Source of the DNA: Cryptomeria japonica
Lineage: Eukaryota > Streptophyta > Pinopsida > Cupressales > Cupressaceae
DNA: 64,000 bases
Direction: 5' to 3'
Assembly: GCF_030272615.1 (NCBI RefSeq)
Contig: NC_081415.1
Location: 102,158,796-102,222,795, forward strand
Below are positions 22,508 through 33,898 of the stretch, piece by piece. Under the pieces are notes generated by a model. That model was not told the origin of the DNA. It searched no databases and was given only the letters and a program-made list of their open reading frames with translations. Each line of letters opens with the position of its first letter. The stretch's first letter is position 1. The translations under genes were made by a program, and so were the position numbers.

Positions 22508-24004
22508 TTATGTTGCTAAGCCTTTTTCAATAACATCCTTGAAGGTAGACAAACAAGCTTTCCTTAGATCATAGCCAATATCCTTGTTAACGTTTTGAGT
22601 GAACATTTCTACCATTTGTTTCTGTGGGATTTCGCAAGAGCATCTGCTAGCTAGATTTCTCCATCTTTGTAAAAATGACGCAAAAGATTCTCCCTCCTTT
22701 TGCTTAGTATTGCACAAAGTAGTGACTGAGACATCTGTCTCTATATTGTAAGAGAAATGCTGAATAAATGCCTCTGCTAAGTCACCCCATGACTTAATAC
22801 CAGGTGGTAATTGAGAGAACCATTCCATAGCTTGATCACCTAAGCTCTGTGGGAACAACCTCATCAAATATGTTTCTTCTGCCGCTACCTCAATGCAAGC
22901 TGTGAAAAATTGTCTTATGTGTGCCTTGGGGTCTCCTTTTCCTCTATACTTGTCAAATTTTGGCGTCACAAAGTGTGCAGGAAATGGAGGCATTGGGATG
23001 CTCTTATCAAATGGATAAGGACATATGTCTCTCATAGTGTATGTTGGTTTTGGTGTACTCATGTCCTCCATTTTCTTTTGTAAATCTCTAATTTGTTGCT
23101 CCAAATTGCTCTTAAGTGGCGATCGATTTCTTGTAGCATACCCCATGTTTGAGACACCAATTTGAGGAGGAGCTTGTTGCATGTATGGGTGATATTGATC
23201 ATAGACATGTTCATATGGAGGAGGTCTATATTGATGCGGCATATAGGGAGCACTTGGTATAGCTTCATGTTGAGGAACCCCATATCTATTTTGTGCATAT
23301 ATACCATATTCTATAGGCATTTCATGTTCCATTGTGTTGCCCCCAAATTTGACAGGAGGTTTCCTTGTGTCCAAATTTTGAGCATGCCTTTGAATGTCCA
23401 CTTGTTTTGATTGATCCATAGCTTGAGCATGTGATTGTGCATATCTATCTGCATAAGGCTTCCATAATGGTCTTCGAAGGTAAGTATCATATGTTTGAGC
23501 TTGTGTATGTGGGACTTCTAGTTTTTGAAGCAAAGCTGATGGTGATTCAGGTATCATATGCGGTCCTCTATTTCCTCCACTATTTGGTCTCCTTTGATCC
23601 ATGTTGGAGTGAGTTTGTTGCAAGGGTCAGTTTTCCATAAGTTGAGACATGTCAAAGTCATGAGGTATTTTAGCTCCACTTTGTGCCATCATGTGTAAAA
23701 AGTACTGCCTATCCCTCTTCATTATCTCTTCAACCAATCTATTGAAATGAGGATTCATAATGGATTCTTCTACATCTGCTGATTGTATTGAAGAGTTCTC
23801 CACATTGTCATTGTGTGTAGCATTGTTGTTTGTAGTGTCTGCGTTTTCCACATTTGGATTGTTTCTATAAACATCCATGTCAGGTAATGTAGTGTGCTCA
23901 GGATTGAAAAATAAATCATTGTCATACTCATAAGAACTCATGTTTGCGGATTCTTGAGCTTCTTTAGCTTTTCTCCTAGATTTTTGAAGATGGGTTTCAA
24001 CCAT
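22508..24004 (-). pseudogene. T1 Gag
   Basis: The first ATG at 24004 opens the frame; an internal ATG (MSSYEYD) about 21 codons on is an alternative start. A TGA at 23627 splits it. Residues 1-125 are acidic and polar. Then come a Gln/Tyr/Pro-rich stretch and the retrotransposon Gag domain, with FDKYRGKGDPKAHIRQF, LMRLFPQSLGDQAMEWFSQL and KQKEGESFASFLQRWRNLA (about 22550-22960). This is the capsid protein that packages the RNA. It ends at TAA 22508, and the same frame continues into the zinc motif and Pol, so the original product was a single Gag-Pol reading frame. Confidence 0.9.
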
Positions 24005-24489
24005 GAACTAGGTGTTTGACCAAGATGTGAGAGACTAGATGAAAAATGAAAAGAGTATGGAAGACCAAGAGTTGTATGGAGTGTAAATGAATCTTGAGGT
24101 GTACTTGCAATGTCCAAAGTGTAAGACCAAGTATGTATGTAGTAGAGTAGGTGTGACTTCCAAAGAGATGATAGTTTCTCTTGATGAGGTAAGCTGACCT
24201 TGACTCTAAGTAAGACCAAATGAGACCCAAAGGTAAGAAACCTTGATGAGGGACCACTTAGCAAAGTGTAGTTGTATGTAATATGTTGACAAAGTATAGT
24301 GAGGACAAGCAAGTGACCTTTTGACTCAAGTTTAGACAAGTATGAATGTAAAATGAGATGTGAAGCAATGATGGACTGTATTAGACCCAAAGCCAGGTTG
24401 AATGCTAGATGAAACCTGAAGAAACAACCTAGGAAGCTCAAGTATTCCAAAACTGATTTCTTTTGTTTGCTGGACTGTAAAAATTTTCA

Positions 24490-24660
24490 ATTATGGACAC
24501 AGACGCTTCTGTATGCTTTACAGACGCGATTCCCAGACACAGACGTGTCTCTGTTCAACACAGACGCTGCTAGAAACACAGACGCTATTATGCCCTTCGC
24601 AGGTGCGCTTATATGACTCAGACGCGGTTAAAACAGACACAGACGCATTTCTGTAAACTT
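24490..24660 (-). repeat. GCGTCTGTGT array, Gag-proximal block of the leader
   Basis: About eight copies of ACAGACGC as read on + (GCGTCTGT on the element strand), 15-30 nt apart. Same core as the array in the PMD intron but inverted relative to it. Confidence 0.75.
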
Positions 24661-25894
24661 CGTGCAATTTTTCCAATCTGTGAAGTTGTTTTGTTGTGAC
24701 CAAATCTGACTGTTTGACTGTTTTTCGTGACAAGAGGACACAATGTTGATGAGGACTCAATGTTTGCAAGTGTTTAGACTCCAAAATGACTCCAAGAAAG
24801 TGTGTTGTTTGATGTAAAAATGTTTTGCATACACTTGAAGACACAAAAGACACAATGTTTTGTTGTTTGGTCTTGAATGTTTGAATTTTTAACATAAGAC
24901 AAGCACAATTCTTATGGCTGGCCAAGACAATAGTTGTTGATCCCACATAGGGTTTTACCCTCGAGGCTACGCTATTCAGAGTGGATACTTAGATGCTTGA
25001 CCTCACTGGCTCCACCCTCGGCACTCACTTCTCGGGTCAGCCAAGCATCAGTCCCCATGAAAACTCCCCATGGCAAACTTTGTATCTCTACTAAGAACCG
25101 TATGTGTGTGGGCCGCTACCAGAGGTCCGACCTCCTGCCTCAACAACTAGAAGGATTTGGGCTTCTAAAACAAAAAGGTGCTAGTAAGGGCATCCACTCA
25201 TGTGGCCATACATGCAGTGCTTTCAGCTCTGTAAATACAGAAGGCTCCCAGCCGGTAGGGGTTACGCCCTACAAATGATCAAATAAATTTGATCAAACGG
25301 GTTTATGGGGAGACATAGTGTCGGTATGAACTAATCAGCACACGTTATTCATAGTTTTCACCATGAATACATTTGATTATAGTGGTTCAGAAGAGGTGGG
25401 TTTTCCTCGCTACCACTTGGGTCGTTCTCTTCTCACTAGTAGTCCTAATGACCACACAGGAAGACAGGCCCTCTAAAGATTAAACAAAAAGAGCCTATTG
25501 CTCAAGACACAAAAGACAATGATTCAATTTTAGTGCACCAATGGAAGTGTTTGCTAATCTATGAAAACAAGGCACACAACAAAATTTCAAAACCCTAGCC
25601 AAGGACCTGCAACAAAATTTGTTAGTAGTTTGGGTTGTTTCAAATGATCACCCCTTCCTGCAAGCACACAAGTTAGGTAAATTTTAGAAACCCAAAAGAC
25701 TTTGTGAAAGAGGGGCCTTCGACAAAAACATTTTTGCTTCCAAAACAAGCTGCACAAACTTAGTTAGCTAGATCTGAAAGGGTTAGTCCAAAAATAAACC
25801 AGATCTGAAAGGGTTAGTTCAAGAATAAACCAGATCTGAAACCCTAAGTGCGAAATCCAAAAATTGAATCACTAAAAATTTGAAAATTTCAAAA

Positions 25895-26115
25895 TAGTAA
25901 AACACAGACACTGTTACCATCAACACAGATGCGGCCAAAAATCGCAGACGCCCTTCTCTGACACAGACGTGGTCAGAAACAACGCAGACGCGCTTATGAA
26001 ACACAGACGCTCTTGTCTGAGACCTGCAAAATAAAACTTGTTGGAAACATAGACACGACTCCCGACTCTGCAGACGCTCCTGAAACTCAGAGACGTGATC
26101 CGAAAGTTCACAAAC
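25895..26115 (-). repeat. GCGTCTGTGT array, LTR-proximal block of the leader
   Basis: About nine copies of ACAGACGC-like words on +, including diverged ones such as ATAGACACG and AGAGACGTG, ending about 115 bp before the 5' LTR. Confidence 0.75.
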
Positions 26116-26209
26116 ATGGAAAAACCTAAAATGTCATCGAAAAATGTCCGATCTGCAACTTCAAAAATGCAAAATCTGCAACAAAAAGGTTAAATGCAAA
26201 GGGACAAGA

Positions 26210-26227
26210 GTCCCACCGGGTGTGCCA
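26210..26227 (-). promoter_or_regulatory. candidate primer binding site of T1
   Basis: On the - strand TGGCACACCCGGTGGGAC begins three bases after the LTR end. It starts with TGG as expected for pairing to a tRNA CCA end and is not the initiator-Met type seen in the copia elements here. I cannot assign the tRNA with certainty. Confidence 0.55.
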
Positions 26228-26230
26228 AAA

Positions 26231-27015
26231 TGTATATGGTGAAAATGGATAACAATAATAACAAGATTGAAAGGCTAAATGAATTCAACCACTAAACCCT
26301 AGCCTAACAACAACAGAGATCCACCATAACATATGAAGATTACCTAAGACAATGCAAGATAAAACAAAATCACAAAGATTATACCATCACATGTCCAATA
26401 GGGTTTTGATCTCCATTCTTCCTATCTCCATTGATCTTGCTTGATATATTTGCTCTCTGATTTTTATATGCACAAGAGCTCAACAAAGAACAGAATGTGG
26501 TTGCAAGTAGGATCGTAGTGTAGCCAATTGATCAAGTTGTTAGCATGAGGATGCATCATTAGGGTTTGACAATGAAGAAGGCATCTCCTTAAATAGAAGA
26601 CACAATATGAAATGGAGGGATAAGATTGAGAGGTGTAAAAAGAGAGGTCGGCTAAGATTAGAGGGTAGGTAAAAGAAATACCAAAATAATGAAAGAGGTA
26701 GGTAGTGTAGGAATTAAGAGATGAATGACATGTGTCATGTGTAGAAAAAGATAATGAATTAATTAAATAAATAAAGATTTATTTAATTAATAGAGGAATA
26801 GGGATCAATTAAATAAATAAAATATTTATTTAATTTAGGAAAAGAATAATTTAAATAAATAAATGTATTTATTTAAATGAGAAATAAGGCTAGAAGAGGA
26901 TAAATGACTTAATTAAATAAATAAGGATTTATTTAATTAATAGAAGAATTAGGCTTAGATAATTAAATAAATAAAATATTTATTTAATTAGACTGGACAA
27001 TTTTGGGTGTCTACA
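26231..27015 (-). repeat. T1 5' LTR (785 bp)
   Basis: TGTAGACACC...CATATACA on the - strand, nearly identical to the 3' LTR at 10770-11554. It carries the same five AT hairpins near its U3 end. The right flank is the second GGTAT (27016-27020). Confidence 0.95.
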
Positions 27016-27670
27016 GGTATGATTCCTTTTCCATAATCGGCCAATAATATCCCATCCTTAGAAGTTTCTTGATGAGAGTAGGACCACTTGAATGTGTGCT
27101 ACAAATACCTTCATGAAGTTTTTTCAAGGCAGTTTAAGATTCATTAGGATCAAGACACCAACAAAGAGTACCATCAAGACCTCAGCGGTAAAGTATGTTA
27201 GCAGTTAGGGTTTAGCGAGCAGCTTGATGAATAAATTTATGTTTCTTATTTTGGGATAAATCTGGTGGAAGGATAGTGTCTTTAAGTATGCATAGATCTT
27301 TCCATAGAGGGGTGAGTCAGAACTAACTATGTGGCATATGACTTGGGATTCAGAATTGTCATAGGCAGGGGAAAACAATTCTTCCACCAGGAACTCATAA
27401 CGACTCTGTTTGTCTGGTATTTGTAGGAGTGAGGCAATGGTTTCCATGGCATCTGCAGCTTTGTTGTCTAACCTTGTAATATGATCAAATTTTATGTCCA
27501 CAAAGTACTTCTTTAAATCATCCACCATGCACTTGTAGGGCATCAACTTGTCGTCCTTTGTCTGATAGTCATCATTGACCTAATTAATGACCAATTGTGA
27601 GTCTCCAAAGACATTCAACTCTGTGCTTTTCCACTCTACAACCACCTTGATGCCTGATGCCAGAGATTCA
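27016..27670 (-). pseudogene. T0 Pol: second RNase H tail and start of integrase
   Basis: Continuation of the T0 pol reading frame beyond T1. On the - strand it shows a DSQLV-like remnant near 27590, then KCMVDDLKKYF, NKAADAMETIASLLQIP (27430-27500), a linker, and GYYWPIMEKESY at the junction with T1. The codons resume in 9802-10769 with QFARKCPKCQIH. Similarity to T1 stops near 27670, so the upstream pol, gag and 5' LTR of T0 are deleted or displaced. Several stops and frame changes. Confidence 0.85.
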
Positions 27671-28859
27671 TCTCACAGGTCCGAATACAAAACATGCATG
27701 TCAGCAACATGTGGGCTCCACAATTTGGCTCACAATCATGAATACAAAACATGTGTGTCATGCACAATTCAGCTCAAGCAAGAATGTGAGCCAACTCCGG
27801 ACCTCCTAACCTTCAAATCTATCTCCTATGTTCTAAAATTCATTCTAAATGCTTAACTACATTAATTTATATGATCAAGGGTGATCTGGGTCGACCCAAG
27901 GTGAAACAATCCCCAATGAACAAGATAAAATGTGTAAAATAACCAAGTCGGCCTCTGCCAAAGAGATCCATCTGGAAAATCCATAGGATGAAGCGTGGAA
28001 CTAAGGGAAGGTTTCCCACATGCAAAGGAACATTGGAAACAATGAATTGAAGCTCTTTTAAGCTATGGAAATGATCTGCAAGATTCACCAATAGAAAAAT
28101 AGGTCCAAGAAGTTCCAATGTTCTAATCCAGAAAACTATCTCAGATTTTGGAAGTGATAACTTGCTGAGAAAAGATCCAAATGTCTTGCGGACTTAGGAT
28201 AAGGCAATTGGACATGTCCACAAATAAATTCCAACTCCACAATGCAAATAAACATAGAACAAAATGCTGAAACTACAAAATAGGAACAATTTGAAAAGGA
28301 AAAATGTTTTTGCTTGATGCAAGATTGCCAAGAACCAGGGATGCTCCTGCATCAATTTATTTGCAAATTTGCAAATGCCCGTTGAACATAATTTCAATTA
28401 TCTCTATCAATTTTGGATATAAATATGCTAATAATTCTCGTTACTTAGGAAATATTTGGTCTGGTACAAATAGTCAATGTTCAAAACACATTATCTATCA
28501 AGCTAGCTTTTAGCCTACCTAGGAGAGTCCTATTCACACTAGTTAACTCTCCACTCAGGGACTTTTTACTTTTGTCTCAACTCGTGTGGTTGAAACACAT
28601 ATACTCACATTTTGAGACATCAATGGCATATATACCTTACACATGATACCACACTAATCATATTCAAACATGCATGTATTGCACTTTGGTAGGGGTAGTC
28701 ATTCATTCAGTCATACCTTCCTAACTTATATACCTTTCCTATATATGTGAGGTTCTCATTGTATATTTTCAGTCATTTTAAATGATAGACATCCTATTCT
28801 ACTTATTTTGTTTCACTAATCGAAGGTTGTTTTGTTGCATTTAAATCTTGACATCTCCA
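27671..28859. other. unassigned sequence, no gene recognised
   Basis: Moderately AT-rich sequence between T0 and C0. A short direct repeat of GAATACAAAACATG occurs near 27683 and 27740. Open frames are under 90 codons and lack family motifs. It may be eroded transposon sequence. Confidence 0.5.
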
Positions 28860-29499
28860 ACACAAACTATTGCATACATCAAGATACCAATAGCACTAGA
28901 ATATGGAATGTTACATATATCCTCAAACTTATGATCTAACTAGACATTGTTCCAACTAAATCCTAGTGCCTACCTATAAAGGAGTACTTTTTTATTTGCA
29001 ATATTGCATAGTAAATCACTACAAATGGTATCAACATGTAAGTACTTTAAATAAGCCAAAGATTTATATGAACCTAGTCCCTATGGATTTCCATTCCCAA
29101 AATAATTGTTGTAACCACTAAATAATTCGTGCAAAATGCACCAAAAAGCTTAGTTTGAAGCTATTTATTCATAGTGTCTTGTTTCAAATAAATATATCAT
29201 CAATCTACAAGATAATAATTTAAAATTGATCATCAATCATTTTAAAATATATACAATAATCTTTCTCACTTTAACAGAACCCAAATTCAACACAAAAATA
29301 TCAAATTTATAATACCACATTTGTGGAGATTGTTTCAAACCATAAAATGACTATTTTAACATACAACAAAATTTATGCCTTCACAATAAAACTATAACTA
29401 TATCACATATGAATTTCCTCTACAATATCCCCATGCAAAAATGCAACCTTAACATTAATTTTATTTCCTTCGAAATCACAATCACTAGTAACTGAAAGT
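28860..29499 (-). pseudogene. C0: old copia reverse transcriptase, C-terminal part
   Basis: Allowing for stops and frameshifts, the - strand reads INVKVAFLHGDIVEEI just left of C1, then LWFETIS...MWYYKFDIFVLNLGF, VDDIFI and NIPYSSAIGILMYAIVC. These match, in order, the copia RT motifs DVKTAFLHG, SLYGLKQSP, YVDD and the pre-RNase H SLMYAMVC. The N-terminal part is at 36822-37340 across C1. Very decayed, hence older than C1. Confidence 0.75.
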
Positions 29500-30854
29500 T
29501 GTTGGTGATAGTAAGGAAGGAAAACTAAGAGGGGGAGGTGACTCGGTTTTCACCGGATTAAACAATTTAAGCACAATCTGAGATATGATCAACTACAGCA
29601 AAAAACAAAGGTAACAACAATAACAACAACACACATAACACCAATATTTTGACATGGAAAGCCCAGTTAAGGGAAAAATCATGGTGGGAACCTACCCACA
29701 ATGAGATGATACTCTGCAATAGTATGTGTAAATATTACAATGGGGAATGCACATACATTCAGGCACACTTCCTAGAGCTCACTACTCAAATTTCAATGAG
29801 CCAGAAGGTTGCAACCCTCAGGGAAGGTCCACTACCTTACAAAGATTTTTGGACTACAATTCGGCAAAGATGAACTACCAAAATAACATCTGCTAATGCC
29901 TGATGACAATTCCAGTTAAGCTCATATGTCTGCCCTTCACCAATCTCTTCTCAACACACCACATTGAAAGATAAATTCACTTGATCACACATACACCACT
30001 CTGATAATGTAGACTCAACAGCCAACACCTAAATTACATGAATATTACAACCATTTATACAAATCATCAACCTTGGATACAATGTTAGCCAAACCCTTAA
30101 CACCTAATAACAAAATTACACTACTCAATACATAAATCAACCACTAGACCAATACAATGTCATAGACAACATATCATGGACCCAAAACAACTCCTTGAAC
30201 ATGAACCACACCGAAAATCCCATCAAGATCAACCGCAAAATGTTACACCACCAAAAATATCGTATAACACAAAGAATATCACTAGACCCATAAATTCATC
30301 AATAAAATGCACAATGATCAATGCAAACCATCAAAATAAATAGGACATGATTAGGAAACACCAAGAAGTATGTTAGAACCATCCACAATAGTTGTACAAA
30401 CACCACTTAATGAAATCTTCATCAATCAACATGCTAACACTCATGAACACTTAACAGCAGCAACTCAGACAAGAAAGATAGCTTGCAGAGCATCAAATCG
30501 TGAACCATCTAAAATGAAGATACACACAAACATCCCAAAAACTCTCCTGAATCCGCAACATAAGATATGATCATACCAGAGCACAACGGATCAAACACCA
30601 AAATGCTGCAATACTAAACATTGAAAACCAATCTCCATACCAAAATCCACAACTCAATAAAATCATCACATAGCATCATGGAATCAATAGAGAATGAAGT
30701 ATCTATAGTTGATTCATCATAACAAATAGATAAACCAGCCAGATCAACTCACTACAATCACCAGATCACCAAAACATTTCTTTGCAACACCAAAACACAA
30801 GAATATGGTGACATCAATGACAACAACATATCCTAGGAGCAACAATATCTAACA
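29500..30854 (-). repeat. C1 3' LTR (1355 bp)
   Basis: Starts TGTTGGTGATAG and ends CTAACA on +, inverted TG...CA ends for a - strand element. It pairs with 35481-36821; visible differences are many more than between the T1 LTRs, so C1 is older than T1. Confidence 0.9.
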
Positions 30855-30868
30855 ATCTACCCCTTTGG
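30855..30868 (-). promoter_or_regulatory. C1 polypurine tract
   Basis: CCAAAGGGGTAGAT on the - strand directly precedes the 3' LTR. A second purine run, CAAAGGGGGAGA, lies upstream at about 30991-31003. Confidence 0.75.
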
Positions 30869-31169
30869 AATTCATGGCAACATATGAATATAAAAAACAA
30901 TCAATGCAAAGGAATAAATCAACACCAACAAACTCCCCCTAAGATCATGCACACAAAGCTCCAAAGATAAGGCAATTTTTCACATGCTTCTCTCCCCCTT
31001 TGATAGCAATGCCAAAGACAAAAACATATCAATATTCTCTTCCCAAACCAAATAAACTCTAACTCTTAACCACACACTAACTACCCAAGTTGAGTAGTAG
31101 CACCAACTCATCAACTGAGATGAAGAGATAAAACTGTGAAGTCCACTGGATTGATGCATCTCAATTCAC

Positions 31170-31652
31170 CTAGTTCTCATCAGGAGGGGCAGAGACTCCT
31201 AACTTGTCTCTCAAAAACACAAATGTATCTACAGTAAAAGGCTTAGTGAAAATATCTGCAATCTTATCCTTTGTAGATACATACTCCAATTTTACTTCTT
31301 CATCACTGAATTTATCCCTCAAGAAATGATACTTAATTGATATATGTTTTGTTTTAGAATGGAGTAACAGATTATTGGAAATATTAATAGCACTTGAATT
31401 ATCATAGTAAATAAAATTAGGCTCATCATACACAACTCTAATGTCTTTCAACATTTGTTTCATCCAAACTACTTGAGTACATTTGCTAGCAACAACAATG
31501 TATTCAGCTTCAGCAGTAGATAAAGATATAGCATCTTGTTTCTTACTTGCCCATGAAACCAACTTCTTCCCCAAAAAGAAATCTCCATTGGTAGTTCTTT
31601 TCTGGTCATCTACATCACCAGCCCAATCAACATCAGTAAAAGCACATAACAT
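31170..31652 (-). pseudogene. C1 RNase H
   Basis: 160 open codons starting LCAFTDVDWAGD. Catalytic residues are visible as Asp in FTDVDWAGD, Glu in STAEAEY and Asp in the YYDNSSAI region. KHISIKYHFLRDK and KIADIFTKPF mark the conserved C-terminus of copia Pol, ending at 31170. It degrades RNA in RNA-DNA hybrids during reverse transcription. It is in the same frame as the RT piece at 31803-32336, with about 50 codons and at least one stop between them. Confidence 0.9.
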
Positions 31653-31802
31653 GAAATCGTCATTCTTTGGATACTACAACCCATAGTCAATAGTTCCCTT
31701 CAAATATCTGAAAATCCTCTTCATAGCAGTAACATGAGTCTCTTTAGGATCAGCTTGAAATTTGGCACAACGACAAACAGCATGCATGATATCCGGTCTA
31801 GT

Positions 31803-32651
31803 CTAAGGCAAGTACAACAATCCACCAACCATAGATCTATACAAGGTCTGATTAACTTTCTGAGATTCATCTTGCTTAGACAACTTGCATCCAGTCACCA
31901 TAGGAGTTCCAATAGGTTTAGAATCAGCTAACCTAAATTTCTTCAACAGTTCCTTCACATTCTTAGATTGAGAAATGAAAATACCTTTACTAGTCTGAGT
32001 AATTTGCAATCCTAAGAAGAATTTCATCTTACCTTTACCGGTCTGAGTAATTTGCAATCCTAAGAAGAATTTTATCTCACCTATCATAGATATCTCAAAT
32101 TCCTTTTGCATATCATCACCAAACTTCATACTCAAATCATCATCTCCTCCAAAAATAATGTCATCTGCAAACACTTCAATAATCAAAATGTTATCATTCT
32201 CAACTTTAAAGTATAACTTACTGTTAGCAGTACCTTTACAAACTCCCAACTTCATTAGATACTTATCTAATCTAGCATACCAAGCTCTAGGGGCTTGCTT
32301 CAATCCATACAATTCTTTCTTCAATCTGCATACCATGTCTCATTCATCTAATAATGAAAATCCTTCTAGTTGCTCAATCTAGACTTCCTCCTCAAGATCA
32401 CCTTTCAAAAAGGTTGACTTGACATCCATCTGATATACCTTGAAATTTTTGTAAGCAGCATATGCAAGCAGTAATCTAACAACTTCAATTCTAGCTATAG
32501 GAGCAAAGGTCTCCTCATAATTAATACCTTCCATCTGTGAACATCCTTTACATACAAATCTTTCTTTGTTTCTCACCACTTCACTGGCTTCATTCAGTTT
32601 ATTTCGGAACACCCATTTAGTACCAATTATATTCTTATCTTTAGGTCTCAA
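31803..32651 (-). pseudogene. C1 reverse transcriptase
   Basis: The N-terminal part (32379-32651) begins RPKDKNIIGTKWVFRNKLNE and includes YQMDVKSTFLKGDLEEEV. After a stop the palm follows (31803-32336): VCRLKKELYGLKQAPRAWYARLDKYL, then the catalytic box FADDIIFG in place of YVDDIIFG. A 48-bp tandem duplication (31983-32030 and 32031-32078) repeats 16 residues of the KFFLGLQITQT segment in frame. The piece ends GGLLYLP just before the RNase H linker. Stops are at 32337-32378 and 31803. Confidence 0.9.
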
Positions 32652-32881
32652 AAAAAGCTCCCATATGTTGTTCTTCTCAATCTAATTCAACTCTTCCTCC
32701 ATAGATTTTATCCAATTCTCATCCTTACATGCTTCAGCAACATCTTTAGGTTCAATTTTAGAAATTAAGCATATCTCTTCAGCAGCAAGTCTTCTCCTAG
32801 TCATCACACCTTTATTCTTATCACCAATAATTTGATTCTCATAATATTCAATTTCACATACCTCAGAGTCTTCAGATTATT

Positions 32882-33898
32882 CTAATTCTTAGGCTCTTGA
32901 ACTTCTTCACCAGCAGCAGCAATATCTGGATTAACTGTCTCCACCAGATCATTTTGCTTCAGGATCTCAGTCTGCGTAGGCTCTGAAATAATATCTTGAT
33001 CATCAATCTCATATCTACATGCTCTGATCTTCTTCCCATGGCATTCATCAACCTTCACATTTGCACTTTCCACTATCTTCTTCAACCTCTTATTGTAGCA
33101 CTGGTAGGCCTTTCTCTTAGTAGAATATACCAAAAAGATTCCTCCATCACATCTTGCATCAAACTTTCCCATATCCTCATCTTTTTTAATATAACATTTA
33201 CTTCTAAAAATTCTGAAATATCTAACTTTAGGAACATGACCAAACCATAGCTCATAAGGAGTCTTACCAGAAACACCTTTTATATGCACTCGGTTGAATG
33301 TGTAAATAGTAGTGCTAATAGCTTCTTTCCAAAAGGTTTGTGCAACATTTCTTCTGATCAACATCATTCTAGCAACATCCAAGATTGTTACATTCTTCCT
33401 TTCGACAAATCCATTCTATTGAGGGGTTCTAGGAGAAGATAATTGTCTTCTAATTACATTTATCTCACAAAATGTATCAAACTCACCGGATGTGAATTCT
33501 CCTCCTTTGTCATATCTCAAACACTTCAGCTTCAACCCTATCTCACTCTCCACCTTAGCTTTGAATATCTTGAATTTCTCCAATGCTTCTGATTTCTCCC
33601 TTAGAAAAGTCACCCACACCATTCTAGAGTAGTCATCAATTAGCAACATGAAATACCTAGCACCCTACATGCTTCTCACTCTTGTAGGACCACACAAGTC
33701 AGTATGCGCAAGATCTAATAGTCCATTAGATGTATATAGTTTACTTTTAAATGAATTTCTTGTCTGCTTTCCCAATTGATATTCTTTACAGACCGGATTA
33801 GAGAGCTTCACAATCTTAGGAAAATCTCTAATAACTTGAGTAGAACTTATCCTTATCATGCAGTCAAAATTAACATGACACATCCTCCTATGCCACAA
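32882..33898 (-). pseudogene. C1 integrase
   Basis: Three open pieces in one frame. 33665-33898 is the GAG-pre-integrase finger: WHRRMCHVNF...VCKEYQLGKQ, where the second Cys of the CxxC pair is Tyr, then TDLCGPTRVRS with the first catalytic Asp. 33416-33649 has YSRMVWVTFLREKSEA and RYDKGGEFTSGEF with the second Asp. 32882-33382 continues after NGFVERKN (the Glu, about 33400) with TFNRVHIKGVSGKTPYELWFG and the C-terminal region. Stops separate the pieces. Confidence 0.88.

Larger units (their letters stand above)
24005..26230 (-). other. T1 5' leader
   Basis: A 2.2-kb untranslated region between the 5' LTR and Gag. It holds two arrays of the GCGTCTGTGT core on the - strand (24490-24660 and 25895-26115). 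Between them is a GC-richer block (24925-25300) with short open frames on + that match no family I know. Repeated words AGATCTGAAAGGGTTAGT occur near 25770-25830. Long leaders are usual for this lineage; packaging signals would be expected here but I cannot point to one. Confidence 0.7.
10770..27015 (-). mobile_element. T1: complete Tat-type Ty3/gypsy element with antisense PMD gene
   Basis: A 16,246-bp element flanked by GGTAT, with two 785-bp LTRs that differ at five positions by eye. On the - strand: 5' LTR, long leader (24005-26230), one-frame Gag-Pol (24004-16493), spacer, antisense PMD gene on + (11898-14772), polypurine tract and 3' LTR. The Tat placement rests on the RT motif ICTDFRDINKACPKDDFPLP-type, a second RNase H before the integrase, and an extra gene after pol. 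Extra ORFs between pol and the 3' LTR, some antisense, are known in the Tat lineage. Gag-Pol has five in-frame stops and cannot make its own proteins, although the LTRs are nearly identical. Confidence 0.93.

Noticed and set aside
24934-25278. A 114-codon frame on + in the T1 leader, GC-rich
   Set aside because: No family motif, opposite strand to Gag-Pol, and no second copy in the window to test it; kept only as part of the leader.
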